Source of the DNA: Mytilus californianus
Taxonomy: Eukaryota > Mollusca > Bivalvia > Mytilida > Mytilidae
Direction of reading: 5' to 3'
DNA length: 64,000 nt
Assembly (NCBI RefSeq): GCF_021869535.1
Contig: NW_026262679.1
Coordinates: 82,271,143 to 82,335,142 of the forward strand
Shown: piece after piece, positions 46,886 to 58,780 of the stretch
How positions within the stretch are numbered: position 1 is the first letter of the stretch
Layout of the letters: each line of letters opens with the position of its first letter
Program-made: the position numbers and the translations under genes
The notes under the pieces: generated by a model
Seen by the model: the letters and a program-made list of their open reading frames with translations, nothing else
The model's database searches: none
What the model was told of the DNA's origin: nothing

Positions 46886-48073
46886 GTCTCGCCTGCGACG
46901 AAAGACGCGGAAAGCGAGACATAGGGATTGCTTAAGTTAGTTTGATAGGAACAACACGTGATAGATCATTGATATTTAATATGAAGTTGCATTACTATCA
47001 GTACATTTTAGTTTGTTGACCATTTCTAGGCCATGGTCCAGTGACTTTGAATTGATTAGCAATTGCCAATGTTAAGTTTTCTACTTAAGTCAGTTTGATA
47101 GTTAAGTTTTCTGCTTAAGTTAGATTGATAGGAACTACTGGTGATAGGTCAATGCTATTTTGTGTGAAGTTACATTGCTATCAGTACATATCAGTTTGAC
47201 GACTATTTTGAGGCCCTGCCCCCTAGGCCATGGTTCAGTGACTTTCAATTAATTAGCAATTTTCAATGATACGTTTTCTGCTTTAGTTAGTTTGATATGA
47301 ACTACTAGCAATGAATCAATGATATTTTCTATTAAGTTGCATCACTGTCTGTATATCTCAGTTTGTCAAGTTTTTCGAGGCCCTACCTCCTAGTTGGTCC
47401 AGCGACTTTGAATTAATTAGTAATGTTGCTGTCCTTCAGACTGTCTTTTTTTTACGCCCGTTTACGGGACATATTATGGTATACCGTTGTCCGTCCGTCC
47501 GTCCGTCCGTCGTCAACTTGTCGTGTACTAACTCAAAAACGCTTTAACCAATTTGCATGAAACTTTGGTGAATTGTTTATATCTATTGACGTGAGCTCCC
47601 TTTTGATTTTTATAAATTTTAGATTTGACGTTTCCGAGTTATGGGTTTTATTCATTAAAAAAGGGGTGATTTTCCAGTTTTCGGACAATAACTAAAAATG
47701 TTTTGAGCGGTTTTTGTGAAACTTTGGTGAATTGTTTATATCTATTGACTAAGCACCCTTTCGACTTTTATAAATTTTAGGGTTTACGTTTCCGAGTTAT
47801 GGGATTTTATTCATAAAAAAGGGGGGCTTTTCCAGTTTGCGGACAATAACTCAAAAGTGCAATGAACAGTTTTCATTAAACTTTGGTGACTGTTTTATAT
47901 CTATGAAAATAACCTCTTCAGTTTTTTTTTTTATAAATTTCTAATATGACATTGAGTAGTTATGGAACTTTATTCTTTGAAAAAGCGACGGGTGTATCAT
48001 GCGCTCATGGTGCAGATCTTTATTCTGAATTTTATGCCGCCAGGCGAGACATATCTCCGTGTCAATAGTTTAT
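46886..48073 (+). mobile_element. H4 element, complete, hosting an H2 copy
   Basis: Head hairpin GTCTCGCC...GCGAGAC at 46886-46920. Internal ~190-bp repeats (AGTTTGATAGGAAC). Tail GGCGAGACATATCTCCGTGT. The same internal text forms the 3' half of tandem units A and B. Confidence 0.8.
47453..48024 (+). mobile_element. H2 element inside H4
   Basis: Head TACGCCCGTTTACGGGACAT, then GTCCGTCCGTCCGTCCG. Two or three ~170-bp repeats (AAACTTTGGTGAATTG). Tail GACGGGTGTATCATGCGCTC plus ATGGTGCAG. Inserted into the run of T's that copy 0 retains uninterrupted at ~2608-2620. Confidence 0.8.
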
Positions 48074-48139
48074 TTTAATAGTAAAAAGAAATACATATTG
48101 ATAAAGGAAAACAATATTTGAGGTAAAACATATGTTTCG

Positions 48140-48490
48140 AATTGCCAAATATTTACAAAAGCGTCTCACATTTACTTCAGCGCGTTACTTTAGCGCGAAT
48201 TCTTCCTACGTTTGCCCGAGAAAAAAATCTTCGTTTGCGCTACAAATCGCATTACGTTTGCACGAAATTTATCTGTTCAAAAGCCACTACGTTTGCGCGG
48301 GGAAAAAAATCTTTGACTTTTTCCTAAAAACAAAAGAGTAAAATTCAGGTTGTTCTCAGGATTGAATAGGTTAAAAATTCAGGTAAACTACAGGTTCATT
48401 CGCACAAACGTAATTACCATTTCTTCGTTCAAACGAAATTCTTGTCATATTCAAATTCGCGCAAATGTAGGTCTCGTGAGATTTTTGCTA
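48140..48490. repeat. Inverted clusters of a TACGTTTGCGC motif
   Basis: Left cluster (48205-48300) has TACGTTTGCCC, TTCGTTTGCGC, TTACGTTTGCACGAA, TACGTTTGCGCG. Right cluster (48395-48475) has the complement (TTCGCACAAACGTAA, TTCAAACGAA, TTCGCGCAAATGTA). The region could fold as an imperfect hairpin with repeated arms. Related GGCGCAAATG repeats occur at ~51845-51895. Confidence 0.5.
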
Positions 48491-49159
48491 GCGGAAGTTC
48501 GTCTTCGAGATCATCAAATTGCGAAAGTAACTGAATTCCTAACTCGAATAATTCAGCACCCACTATCCACTACCGTTTATGGGGTGATCGTTGTGATCGG
48601 AATATAACAACTGGATTATTCGGTTTACTGAATTTCAGAAAATGAAATTTTTAGGTACATGCAATTTCCGATATCCCATCGATTTTATAATTACATGGCA
48701 TTAATGGTATATCAATAATGAACTTTTATTACAATTCTTTTTTTTATCTTGATTTAAACACTGCAATAAAGTTGAACACGATATTGACAATGGGTTTACT
48801 GTAACCGTTACGTCGCGCGATAGACGATATTCTGAGGGAAGCTGAAGTTCCAGGGGGACTAATATGATGTTTAGTTCAATATCACGTTAGATCGCTTCAA
48901 CCAATCGAATTATCATTTAGCAATGAATATTTACATAGAGTGAAATAATTTGTTTAATCTTAAGCAGAAAAGTTTCTCTGGAATATAAGATTTTTAATGC
49001 GCAACTTGCATGGCATTCATTAACTCACCAAGAGTCGGCTGATCACATATTTTGTAATTCCAACATTAAAAATTCTGCAGTACATAACTCAAATTTCACA
49101 TTTAAAAGTTGATACTGTCGCATTCAAAAAGGTCATGGGCGACTGTTTTTTTTTTGTGT
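48491..49159. other. Non-coding stretch, nothing clear
   Basis: No exon or element ends recognised on either strand. A slightly GC-richer patch with CGCGCG lies near 48810-48830. Confidence 0.4.
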
Positions 49160-49596
49160 GTCTCACCTGAACAGAGTAAAAAAGAGAGACTTCGACGTGC
49201 TGTTTCCGCGGCATCGGCGGCGGTGTCAACAATTTGTTAAAGTTTCATGCCAAGAAATTTCCTCCGTTGAAATTTTGCAAAAATCCCATAAAGAAAATTA
49301 TACGGATGATTAATATTGACCATTTACTTGGTACATGGCCGTGTTCTAAGCGACATGAACATGTAGGTCATAAATTAATTTGTTGAAATCAAATATTTAA
49401 CTACTAATGGGTGCCGTAGGAGCTAGGTCACGGCCACCGGAGTTTTGAGCTAGGATGTGACTAGGTCACTTTAAAGGGAACCACTACTGGTTAATCAATG
49501 ATAAGTAGGAAGGTATTGGCATCACTCATTTCCAGGGAGATTATTTCTCTGACCCCCCAGTCCTGGTATATTGACTTTGAAACGTTTGCATATAAA
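49160..49596 (+). mobile_element. H4 element, 3' truncated
   Basis: Head GTCTCACCTGAACAGAGT...GAGAGAC, then GCGGCATCGGCGGCGGTGTC and CATTTCCAGGGAGATTATTT. No GGCGAGAC tail found. Confidence 0.6.
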
Positions 49597-49861
49597 AAAG
49601 AGGATGTTGTATGATTGCCTACAAGGAATAATTATTGTATATTTCTCAACTTTTATATAAGTAATGAACAAAATATCCGTATTTTAATGCTAGTACCTAA
49701 GTAGCGGCTACTGTGCAAGTGATATACCCGGGGACTGATAGTCCACTAACAAAGGTATCGCCCAGCGGTAGTTAGAACATTGACGGAACCAATTGTTCTA
49801 CTCCAGATGCGCTTTCGACTATTAATGCTGATCGTGATAAAATGAATGACGTTTATGACAG

Positions 49862-50285
49862 CAGATATAAGATTGATTGGTTGATTGTTGGTTGCGTTTT
49901 AAAAGTCCAGTGGCAATTATTTCATGCATGTTCAGGACAAGAACAAATTAACAATACATATGTCCTGTAAAAGGGGCCGTCCGGGATGAAGGTTGGGAAA
50001 TTTGGACTGCCACTGGAAAATGAGGATAAGTTGGGAAGGGACTTTTTTTCCTTGCAAAAGGCCACGGTCACCTTTGGACCCCACAAAGAGTTGTTGTAAG
50101 GGTTCTTAACTTGCAGAGAGCGTGGCATATACTCTCTACATGAGGCATCGGATTTAACGTCTCTGATCGGACGTGGCTGCGTATTTATACACCGACGCCC
50201 AGTTGGCAAGGAGGATTTTTCTCAGTGCTGGTCAGAAGAAGACCAAGCCGGGTGCCCATATTTCTCTACTCCCTAGTCACCCTTG
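49862..50285. repeat. Dispersed repeat D2
   Basis: Edge GATTGATTGGTTGATTGTTG, then CCAGTGGCAATTATTTCATG and GGACTGCCACTGG. The far edge is TACTCCCTAGTCACCCTTG. Related, more diverged sequence makes up the 24400-28150 block. The minus strand is open for 95 codons but does not look like a conserved protein. A further fragment precedes it (49690-49840, GGTATCGCCCAGCGGTAG). Confidence 0.6.
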
Positions 50286-50429
50286 TGATGTTGGGAAAGG
50301 GGGTAGATATTAGAAGGTTAATCAAAAGATAGAATATAGCATACAAAAAAATTAAGAAATCTTGGAATAAAAGAGATGCTTCTTCATAAAAAGAAGGATG
50401 AGAGCGCTCACAACCATGTTAACCCTGTT

Positions 50430-50605
50430 ACATCCTGTTTGTAGCCTGTAATTTAGTGGTTGTCGTTAGCTTTCTCTATGAGTTTTGCACATTTTTGAAG
50501 GCCGCACAATGACCCGTAGTTGCTTACATCTACATATTTTGGTCTCTGGTGGATAGTTGTCCCATTGGCAATCATAACACATCTTCTTATTTTTGTTTTG
50601 AAAGT
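50430..50605. repeat. Dispersed repeat D1 fragment
   Basis: TTAGTGGTTGTCGTTAGC, TTTTGAAGGCCGCACAATGA, GGATAGTTGTCCCATTGGCA: the same family as the 6025-6245 segment. Confidence 0.6.
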
Positions 50606-51117
50606 TAAACAACTATAATTTTCTGATTCATTTCTATGCAATTATTTGAAAACAATCAGGCTAATAAAGTGATCAAATCTGCGTTGAAAAGATTGGAAAA
50701 GTTGTGTGCATAATAATTTCATACCATATTTTAGTCGTCCATTGACGTATATATAGTGGTGAACAAAAAAAATGATGTAGCACTATCGCCGCGTTCGTTG
50801 TTATTATGACGCAATCTTTTTTTTTATCAAAATCAGTTACTATTGTCATTGAAATATTCTTCAGTTACGATTTTCTTTCAAGTTATTTGTCCACAAGTTA
50901 CGATTATCTTTTTTTGGAATTACGATTAATTTCCTTAAATTTTCGATGGCTCGATGGCTATTATTTCGTTAACGAGGCCATATTATATGTATAAGATATT
51001 TATAACACACACACACACAACAGAACCGTACAGATCAACCATGCGGCTGAGTAATTCTTGAAAACAACACGTATACACACGGAGAAATTAGCAGAAAACG
51101 ATTTTAACTCATATTGG

Positions 51118-51173
51118 GATCGTGGTAACTAACTGCAGTTACCACGATCAGTTTAACACCAGTGATGTTAAAC
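51118..51173. other. Two adjacent perfect hairpins
   Basis: First, GATCGTGGTAACT / AGTTACCACGATC around a 6-nt loop (51118-51149). Then GTTTAACA / TGTTAAAC around a 7-nt loop (51151-51173). They are followed by TGTCTGTCCGTCC, a motif seen in H-family heads, so this may be the head of an unrecognised element. Confidence 0.6.
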
Positions 51174-51897
51174 CGTTGTCTGTCCGTCCCGGCGCAGTTC
51201 ATCAGAAGTTTTGCATACAAATACTCAGCTAGGACAGACTTGTAAATGATATGCAAATGTGCTTTTATTATTTTCTTATTCGTGGCCAAAAACGCAAATA
51301 AAGTATTTATGAACAAAAACTCAAACACATATCGATGGGAAACAGCTCGCCTAGACGATCGAGTGCAGCAAAGTTTTTATTTTCTAATAATACAACTGTC
51401 CTCAATCACTTTGCCAGCACACTAAGACCGCTGCAGCATACATGTCTCACAAACATAGGCTACAATGAAAAATAATGAAATCAGAATCTTTCATATCACA
51501 AAACAATATTTACATAATGTTCTTTTAAGATCTGCAGAAAAAACGTAATGCAATTACAATAATTATAAATTAATACAAAAGATGCTGCAATAAGACTGAG
51601 CTTCGAATGGTCAAACTATGAAAAATTTAAATGTATTTTCAATGTAAACTTATACCGCGAATGACCAGTCCGTGCTATCATACAAAGAAACTTTAAACTC
51701 TTAACTTAATACTTTAAATATTATTGTAAACATGAACACATGTTCCCAATATAACAACAAACCCATGTGCTATCGATAGTTAATAAATACATTCGTCAAA
51801 CTATTACTCATTACTGTTTTATTAAAAAAAATGTACTATTTTACTGGCGCAAATGAAGTGCAGATTGGCGCAAATGCAAAACGCCGCAAATGAGGTA

Positions 51898-51965
51898 TGC
51901 TATAAATCAAATATGAGAATTTGAGTCAAATCGGTGCACATGAAATTTGAGTGCCCCTTTAAGAA
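51898..51965. mobile_element. End fragment of the AAAGGGGCATTA TIR family
   Basis: AAATCAAATATGAGAATTTG and GAGTGCCCCTTTAA are the inverted complement of the left end of the element at 59042-59676. The partner end was not found. Confidence 0.6.
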
Positions 51966-53701
51966 AACATCTTTTTTTCATTTCCGGATTTGTAATCCGT
52001 TATTGTTTTTGTATTGTATTATCATATCCTTGCGCATTGTTTGGATTTTTTTTTTGTAGACTACTACACACACATGTTAAATGTAGATAGAAAGTTCAGA
52101 ATTGTAAGAATATTAATAAATAATATTTTAAAGAAGAAATACGAAAATAAAATTCAAATGCAAAATTCCAAAATGTAGTCGTTTATCTGTCGCGTAAGCT
52201 TTTCCTACAAGCTGTTGCTAGGTCAACGTAAACACGAATAAACATGTGAAACTCTTTTATAAATATGAATCACTGCTTCTCATGATCGAATAAGTAAATA
52301 TCTTTTAAAAAGACCTTTTCATACATATAAGCTGAGGAAATACTGATTTTAACGCAACAATAAAATCAATTAATTCCTGTTTAACAAGGTAATATATTTT
52401 CATAAGAATCATTGACGTCTTACTATTAGCCTGTTGGAAGGTAACATAATTTACGGTTATTATAAATTTTGCTTGGATGCATTCCTGTGTCATAAGAAGA
52501 CTTCAAGAAAAAAAAACGTAAATGAAGTCATAATTATGTGGACTTATTGTACAGAAAACAGTCTGATACTGTGTTTATATATAATCTTTTTAACTGAAAT
52601 ATCGCCGCAGTAATCTAGCTTGGTAGAATTTTCTAGAACATTGATAAACCTAAAAATGAAATGGCATTTGGTAGATCTAATCATTATTGACCTGTGGTGA
52701 ATTGTTTACCATTGCTTGACATTTTATCTATAATTATATATACAGGAATTTATTGGGTAAAAATGGTTCTGATGTAACTTCAGACGAATTATTTCATTTT
52801 TTAAAACTTTTGTTTAATCCCATTAAAACAAGGAAATGATGTGTTTTCTTTTTTTAAAACCTTGGATGGGAAAATATTTGTGCAGGGACATATGGTATTC
52901 TCGATTTTAGTAAATTTGACTGTTTTTAGTCAAAATAATATCTAAATCTAAGCTTGCTGTTTCAGTGTTTGGGGAATTGCGACACTTGAACTATTGATGT
53001 CATACTGACTCATACAACAATCACTTTTCTTCTGTGGCGTCAGACATTTTCTCTTTTGACTTCAACATTTCCAGTATTGGTGGAAAAATAGGGATAATTT
53101 AGGTGGTACCGTGTATTCAAATTCCTTTGAAAAAATGAAAAAAGGGTAATGAACTTCAAAATTGAACTATATTTCTAATGTAGCTGTTCATGGCAGCGTA
53201 ACTTGATAAATTCATACAAATAGTTCTTATATATAGAAGTTCCTTTATGTATTGAACGACAATCTGTTTGGTTCATTTGACACACTTCATCCTTACTTCA
53301 TTTTGTACTTGGTACACAATATCAAAATGTGACATTAATGTACAGATTTTATAGAAAATCTATCTTTAAATTTTGCGATTTAATTCAAAAGTGGTAGTAA
53401 TTTAAGTGGTCCTATGATATAACAATGCAAAAAAAAATATCACTTGTATCTTACTTTTAGTTGTAATTAACATTAAACATGGTTAAGAAGATGTAAAGAA
53501 AAACTAAAAGTTCTGAAGGTAACTGGTCCTGGCCCAGTATTGACTGTGTGTCATTACAGGTTTTAAAAAAATAATTTAGTCTTAAATATTTGCTTTGATA
53601 CCATTCCATGATGAAGCAGAAGCCATTTTGTCATCTCCCATCCCCATGGGATCAAAAAATACTTTCAACTTTCTGTTTGATTAAATCTTTTTAAAAAAGT
53701 A

Positions 53702-54477
53702 CAGTCAGAGATATAACTCTATAGGGTTATTACAGAAAATAACTTGCGTGTGTTATTACAGATACTTTCATGAGTTATCTACTCTTTATTCCTTAAATTT
53801 TCTAAATCTGTAATAACATATGTTTGTTATTTGTAAAATAAATCAAAAATATTTTAATTTATAGTGGGCTCAAGGGAACTCTTGAGACTTTGCGCAGAAA
53901 CTAAATGCATAGCCTTGATAACTAATTTTTAAATTAAATTAATACATTTTTGATTAACCATGGTAAATCAATGAGACAAGGCTTTTAAAGGATAAACTTA
54001 GCTGTAATAACAAGGCTTAGTTATTAAAGGAATGTAACTTATTATATGAGACACTTGGGAATCACTGGGAAGCTTGCGCAGAACCTCATTACATGCTCTG
54101 GTCATTATTTCTTACAATAAATTAAAATACATTGTAATTAAGCATGATGTATGTCTCAGCAAATGCTTTGGAGTGATATAGAGAAGCTGTGATAACACCC
54201 TTTAGTTATTACAGGCATATATTTTCTGTAATAACATAGGTATACTATTCAAAATTGTCAAACTATGAACTGTTATATCTTTCTATAGTTAAGTATACAT
54301 AAAGACAATAGTAATATCAATAGAACTTGCATACATTTTAACTAAACTAATGATGTATATTGTCCCTTTGAAACATGTAACATACATATGTTATCGCAGT
54401 TCTTTGATTTTTCAGTCCACAGTAACAAATGTATGTTATTTTTCTGTAATAACCCTATAGAGTTATATCCCTGACTG
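53702..54477. mobile_element. 776-bp TIR element upstream of ARMC6
   Basis: The ends CAGTCAGAGATATAACTCTA and (right, complement) CAGTCAGGGATATAACTCTA extend to ~34 bp of inverted repeat with one mismatch. AAGTA flanks both sides and could be the target duplication. The interior repeats TTATTACAG / CTGTAATAAC many times. No transposase. It ends 91 bp before the ARMC6 start codon. Confidence 0.85.
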
Positions 54478-54568
54478 AAGTATGGAGATGAAGAAATTTT
54501 AACATGATTCATACAGGTCATATTCCAAATTTTATATACATTCATGTACAGTGTAATAATCATTGTAG

Positions 54569-54685
54569 ATGGCAAAAAGAATCAATCAAGAAACATTTGA
54601 TGATGTTGTCAAAGAAAATATGGGAGAGTTTGGAATGGAGGCACAAGAAGCTATTGATGATGCAGTGCACCAATTTGAATCACAA
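54569..54685 (+). CDS. ARMC6: ARMC6 coding exon 1
   Basis: 39 codons, [10 protein letters not shown] to HQFESQ, ending in phase 0 at donor GTATGT. The ATG aligns with the internal methionine of the long human isoform, just before the conserved KRI segment. CATTGTAG directly precedes the ATG and could be an acceptor. Confidence 0.9.
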
Positions 54686-57600
54686 GTATGTGCTGATTGA
54701 TACAGTGTTCATGACCTCTAGATGACTTTTGTATTTTAAATCCTTAGGTTGCTATTTTCTAAATCTCTTCTCATTCTGATTCATCTGTTTACACAAATGT
54801 ATATTTTCTCTAAAATAATAGGTTTGAGATACTGCCATTAAATAAACTATATTCAGTGTTGTCTTTTCCTTTGAGTCCTGAAAACGAAATAAACCACCAA
54901 CAGGTTTCTCACTTTGATAAGTTCGTGAATCCCAGGTTCTTGAAAATTAAAGTGGACTCTGGCACCATTTTTCTAAACAGATGAGTCCAAAGCTACATCA
55001 AAATTCTATGACTAAGTCTGAATCATCATTATTATCAAAATTAATGTATACATGTCAATGCATGTATTGTTGTCATAATCTGATTTAGTTAATCTTTTGT
55101 GAAGACCAAAAGACTTAAATGATGAGTTAAGTCTCTGATAATGCTGATAAATATCTAGAGCTGTAATTTTTTCTATGGTTAAAAATATTGAGTGCCTGGA
55201 CTTATTTGAAAAATTCTTAGCGAGAACCTGCCTTCAAATTCTTATATGTGAATACTGACAATTATATACATAAAGGTCTCCTAAAGAATTTTAAAAACAA
55301 AAGATTTCATATTTTCATGGTATTGAAAACAGAAGTTATGAATATTAACAAATCAAATAGAGTTAATAACAATTGCTAGGAAAGGAATTAAGAAATTTTA
55401 TGCAGATTTAATGTCAAACTCATTATTCTCTGTTTCAGGGGGTCAATTTGGCCAACATCGTAAAAGATGCCAGTCTCTTCAGTGAGGATGGTGAAAAAGT
55501 AGAGCATCCAGTAATAGCAGCAATTAAACAGTTGAAGATTTCCGTTGACAGCTCTGAGACAGGGGAGATAATCCAAATACTTAGAAAACTTAAGTCAGAA
55601 TGTGATGTAGATTTAGCAAAAAGATGTATGGCAGGGAATAATGATGCATATACAGTGCTACTCCAGGCTGCAATAAAACATAAAAATGATAATGAATTGT
55701 TGAAAGAAATACTTTCAGGGCTGATTTCTTTGACCAATGGTCAGCCAGATGTTTTGGATGAGGCTGGGTGTTCATTTTTGGTAGAAAACTTGACTACAAA
55801 ATCTGATTATAAAGACCTTTTAGTTATAAATTTGAAACTTATTAGAAATACCTGTATCAAACATGAATCAAATAGACAGATGTATGTCAAAAAGAAACTT
55901 ATTACTGAATTAGTTAATATATTAATTGTAAACAAAAAAGAACCAGCAGTTGTAATAGAAGCGTGTGGTTTATTGAGATGTCTAACATATGATGATGATG
56001 TGCGAGTGCCCTTTGGTCAAGCCCATGAACATGCCAAGATGATAGTTACAGAAGGAAATTGTCTCAAAATGTTACTTGAACTATCTCAAGGTAATGGTTT
56101 CATGATACACTTGTAAATTTTAATTTTTTATGCCCCCGCCGTCTGCGTCCCAAAGTTGGTTTCCGCTCTCTAACTTTAGTTTGCGTCTACCAAATGTTAT
56201 GAAACTTTTACACAATGCTTATTACCACAAAATACAGATTAAGTTCGAATTTTGGTGGTGTCACTTTTACTGTTCTAGAGTAATGCCCACTTACACAATG
56301 CTTATTCCCACAAAACTCAGATCAAGTACAATTTTGGGTAGCTTCACTTTTACCGTTCTTCAGTTATGTCATATATATACAATGCTTATTATCACAAAAC
56401 ATAGATCAAAATTGAATTAAGGTGGCGTCACTTTAACTGTTCTAGAGTTATGCCTGTTTACAAATGGAAAAATTGCTGAATTTTTGGTTTCCGTTCTCTA
56501 ACTTAATTTAGCCTCAACCAAATGTTATGAAACTTTTACACAATGCTTATTACCACAAAATACAGATTAAGTTCGAATTTTGGTGGTGTCACTTTTACTG
56601 TTCTAGAGTTATGCCCCTTTACAAATGGAAAAATTGCTGAATTTTTCATTTCCGTTCTCTAACTTTAGTTTGCCTCAACCAAATGTTATGAAACTTATAC
56701 ACAATACTTATTCCCACAAAACTCAGATCAAGTACAAATTTGGGTAGCGTCACTTTTACCGTTCTTCAGTTATGTCTCTTTATAACTTTATATGATATGC
56801 AAGTGGGGGTATCATCTGTGTCCCGTAACAAAGTCATTTTCAGCAAAAATTACAAAACTTGGTACCAGTATGGTAAATTCCCTTTTTTAATGGTATAAAG
56901 AGATAGAAAATGAAAGGATATGGAGTAAATATACATGGAACAAAATCGCACACAATACATTGAAAACATAGAAAATTATCAATGAACAGGGCTTTTATTC
57001 CTGTTCTTCATCTTGACAGTTGATGTAGGGTCTTCAACAATGAACGAATCATTCATACCCTACAACAAGGTCAAGTCGGCCCCTAGCGTCGACTTAAGCG
57101 GTACTATTGATAAAAATAAACCACAATTAGATACATAATTTTATTTGAATACAGGATTGCAGTTGTAAATTAAAGTTATTGGTTTTATTTAACCAAAGAG
57201 TTCCACTAGATTTATCATACACAATTGGAAATCTTTGCATTTATCACATACAAAATGTACATAAAAAAATCCTAAAACCATGCATCAGAATGGACTTGAA
57301 GATATGCAACACAGCAGCACTTTTTGACAAAATGAGGAGAAAAATGACTAAATTGTTTTACAATCTGAAGGATACATTGTACATGTACAAATGTAAGCAA
57401 CTTCATGCTGTTGGTGCTTGTTTGTCGGTAAGAAATTAGCATCAAGGTTTCAAATACTTTCAATGTACTTCCATAAAGTGAGGGGGCCTCAGTGGCTGAG
57501 TGGTCTAAGTAGTCAAACTACCGTATCACTAGCCAGTCAACACTGAGGTGAATTCGAATCCGGCACGGGGCAGGAGGACTCGACTCCAATCTTAATTGAC

Positions 57601-58754
57601 TAGGATGGTCAGTTTTCCTACTGAAGGTCAATGGTTTTCTCCTGGCACTCTGGCTTCCTCTACCAATAAAAACTAACTGCCACGAAATAGCACAATAGTG
57701 TTGAAAGTGGTGTTAAACACCAATCAATCCATAACGTGACTTGTAACAAACAACAATATATGAACACATAAAACTCATTTTGGCAACATAGATCAGATCT
57801 ACATTTGTAATCATACAGATATGGTGTGCTAGAAAAAGTAAGTAAACATAAAATTATGGGTGGATTGAAATAGGAACTCATGTTTTACCTAATGTTTGTT
57901 TTTCAGAATACTCTGGTAACACAAATGTTTTAAAGGAGTTATTTTCCACAATGAGTGTCGTAGTGGTTAGAGATGAGTTCTGCAAGGCTGTTATGGATAT
58001 GGGTGGTTTGGACTTCATTTTAAAGGCTTTACAAAATAATCTAGGAGATAAGGTAATATTTATCATCTTACCTAAACATTTAACATTATGCATGAAATAG
58101 TAATAGCTGCTAGTGTACAATGTAGGTGTACTGTATCACTGTTGCATACATTTTAAAGGATTTTATTATTTAGTCAACTCTATCAGAGTGTTTTTCGATT
58201 TGGTACTTTCTTCACTCTCTTGAACTAACAACTATATTTTAAAAAAAATGTATTCATATTTAATGAGTTTTTGATATTTATTAAAACATTTTGAACATGT
58301 AAAGTATATAATTATTAAGCATGTGAACCCAAAAGCTGTTTGTTACAATTTATTTGTGGCATAAATGCATGTAAGAGAATGTCACAATTTTTTCTAAAGT
58401 TTACCTTTGTATTCATCCAATCTATATTTAGGCAAATGTATATAGGAATCATATGAATATAAAATGAATCTTTTATTTTGTTAGGGTATTGTGAAACAAG
58501 CACTTGGCTTAGTTAAAGCTTTAGCTGGTAATGATGATGTCAAAGTTGCAGCTGTTTCAAAAGGTGGTATTGAGTTAATCTTAGCAGCCATGACAAAACA
58601 TCAAGCAAATGCTGCAGTAGCAGACCTGGGATGTGGAACCATTACAAGAGTTGTGCTGCGTAATCCTGCAAATTGTGCTAAGGTCATAGAATGTCAAGGT
58701 CATCAGGTCATTCTTCAGGCAATGAAAATACATGTAAAGGAAGAATCTGTTCAG
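54569..58754 (+). CDS. ARMC6: ARMC6 orthologue, first four coding exons (3' partial)
   Basis: Exons 54569-54685, 55439-56090, 57907-58052 and 58485-58754 splice with GT/AG introns and matching phases (0, 1, 0) into 395 uninterrupted codons. The protein aligns along its length with human armadillo repeat-containing protein 6. The N-terminal segment [19 protein letters not shown] is followed by a helical ARM-repeat domain including DGQPD- and [19 protein letters not shown]-like signatures (human DDDIRVPFGHAHNHAKMIV). About 70 residues of the human C-terminus are still missing, so the last exon or exons lie beyond 64000. ARM repeats form a superhelical protein-binding scaffold. I know of no firmly established biochemical role for ARMC6. 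The start ATG immediately follows an acceptor-like AG, so a non-coding 5' exon is likely. Confidence 0.93.
55439..56090 (+). CDS. ARMC6: ARMC6 coding exon 2
   Basis: 652 nt, opening with [11 protein letters not shown] (human GVDLSNIVKTA) after CTGTTTCAG. It encodes the first ARM repeats, through [20 protein letters not shown] and MLLELSQ, and ends in phase 1 at GTAATG. Confidence 0.93.
56128..56835 (+). mobile_element. H6 element in ARMC6 intron 2
   Basis: Head TATGCCCCCGCCGTCTGCGT. Internal ~145-bp repeats (CAATGCTTATTACCACAAAA, TTCTCTAACTTTAGTTTGC). Tail GGGGGTATCATCTGTGTCCC near 56815. Head TGCCCCC versus tail GGGGGTA gives a weak subterminal inverted repeat. Confidence 0.7.
57482..57728 (+). 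mobile_element. tRNA-derived Meta-type SINE in ARMC6 intron 2
   Basis: 247 bp. The tRNA-like head has an A box TGGCTGAGTGG (57494) and a B-box-like ATTCGAATCC (~57551). The conserved body includes TTTTCTCCTGGCACTCTGGC and ACCAATAAAAACTAACTGCC. The 3' end is GTGTTAAACACCAATCAAT. An 11-bp target duplication with one mismatch flanks it: CCATAAAGTGA (57471-57481) and CCATAACGTGA (57729-57739). The body resembles the Meta-SINE core described in molluscs and other invertebrates. Confidence 0.88.
57907..58052 (+). CDS. ARMC6: ARMC6 coding exon 3
   Basis: 146 nt completing the split codon from exon 2 (G|AA). Encodes [18 protein letters not shown] and then [18 protein letters not shown], matching human RNEFCQEVVDLGGLSIL. 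Ends in phase 0. Confidence 0.92.
58485..58754 (+). CDS. ARMC6: ARMC6 coding exon 4
   Basis: 270 nt, 90 codons, opening [20 protein letters not shown] (human RAIAGNDDVK). Continues through [19 protein letters not shown] and [14 protein letters not shown], covering later ARM repeats. Donor GTATGT. The next exon is not in the window. Confidence 0.92.
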
Positions 58755-58780
58755 GTATGTTATTCAGAATTATATACTCC

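Larger units (their letters stand above)
50606..53701. other. Low-repeat stretch upstream of ARMC6
   Basis: 3.1 kb with few recognisable repeats and no exon found. An (AC)n tract lies at ~51007. It could hold the promoter or 5' UTR exon of ARMC6, since the coding start follows a splice acceptor, but no core promoter element stands out. Confidence 0.4.

Noticed and set aside
49922-50209. Minus-strand 95-codon frame
   Set aside because: It lies inside dispersed repeat D2, diverged copies of which (24400-28150) are full of stops. No protein family recognised.
57482-57560. A tRNA gene (A and B boxes present)
   Set aside because: The head does not close into a cloverleaf acceptor stem and continues into a SINE body with a target duplication; it is the SINE promoter.
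57660-57881. Minus-strand frame (and 33075-33269)
   Set aside because: Both are antisense translations of the SINE body.
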